The position numbers were made by a program, and so were the translations under genes. The notes beneath the pieces are model-generated. The model did not search any database, was not told the origin of the DNA, and saw nothing but the letters and a program-made list of their open reading frames with translations. A DNA stretch of 61,114 nucleotides, from NCBI GenBank assembly GCA_016802295.1, contig JAESIW010000138.1:4221206-4282319 (forward strand), in the 5' to 3' direction. Source of the stretch: Brachionus rotundiformis. Lineage: Eukaryota; Rotifera; Eurotatoria; Ploima; Brachionidae. Shown one piece after another: positions 61,071 to 61,114 of this stretch. Each line of letters begins with the position of its first letter. Position 1 is the stretch's first letter.

Positions 61071-61114
61071 GTTTGCCAAAAACTGTATTTGCATAAATTC
61101 AACCAATCTTGAAA
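61062..61114 (+). repeat. 53-bp perfect copy of mahogunin exon 3
   Basis: Identical over 53 bases to 52147-52199 (ATGTCTTAAGTTTGCCAAAA onward) and running off the window edge, in the same orientation. Only coding sequence of the exon is seen. It could be a duplication, a gene-conversion patch or an assembly artefact. Confidence 0.9.

Noticed and set aside
60918..61106. Minus-strand cysteine-containing frame at the window end
   Set aside because: The plus strand of the same bases encodes a clear GPCR TM1-TM2, so the minus frame is a shadow.
1..61114. CRISPR arrays, rRNA, integrated viral genomes
   Set aside because: No regularly spaced direct repeats, no rRNA stretches and no viral gene order were seen in the window.

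Overview
This is a window of nuclear DNA from an animal. It is very AT-rich, carries spliced genes with many short introns (about 47-100 bp), and every gene recognised is a metazoan family: ABCA transporter, eEF1B, UBA2, membrane dipeptidase, mind bomb, NELF-C/D, mahogunin, CDC45, a rhodopsin-like receptor, and a miR-1 hairpin. A small protostome, probably a rotifer such as Brachionus, fits best. That is inference from composition, compact introns and the look of the receptor and transposon relics; no species marker was seen.

Layout. (1) 978-11690, minus: a full-length ABCA1/4-type lipid transporter rebuilt as seven exons in one frame (2504 aa). Its large introns hold a 5'-truncated LINE, a LINE tail and two small foldback elements. 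(2) 13959-14809, plus: elongation factor 1-beta, two exons. (3) 16.1-17.3 kb: a GC-richer island with nested inverted repeats and a MULE-like transposase relic. (4) 17719-20135, minus: UBA2/SAE2, the SUMO E1 catalytic subunit, five exons, followed at 20.4-22 kb by LINE relics. (5) 25393-31632, plus: three tandem membrane dipeptidases whose central 0.4 kb, including an intron, has been homogenised while the flanks diverged. A small two-exon minus-strand gene lies between copies 2 and 3. (6) 32331-50670: two mind bomb (MIB) E3 ligase paralogs on minus, separated by the NELF-C/D gene on plus. An intron of NELF-C/D appears to hold an opposite-strand gene for a small REEP-like membrane protein. The 5.8 kb intron of the second mind bomb holds an antisense hairpin whose 3' arm has the miR-1/206 seed. 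This is the arrangement known for MIR1-2/MIB1 in vertebrates. (7) 51405-54636, plus: mahogunin-type RING ligase (MGRN1/RNF157), with a palindromic element in its last intron. (8) 55.2-57.5 kb: a LINE relic interrupted by three TTAA-flanked, piggyBac-like non-autonomous elements. (9) 58240-60222, minus: CDC45, five exons, 587 aa. (10) 60900-61114, plus: the first exon of a GPCR that runs abruptly into a 53-bp perfect copy of mahogunin exon 3 at the window edge.

Functional themes are independent housekeeping genes (lipid efflux, translation, SUMOylation, replication, transcription pausing) plus signalling ligases (Notch-ligand endocytosis by mind bomb; mahogunin). No prokaryotic-type operon, CRISPR array or viral genome was seen. 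Exon boundaries were inferred by eye from GT/AG sites, phase and family alignment from memory. No database search was run.
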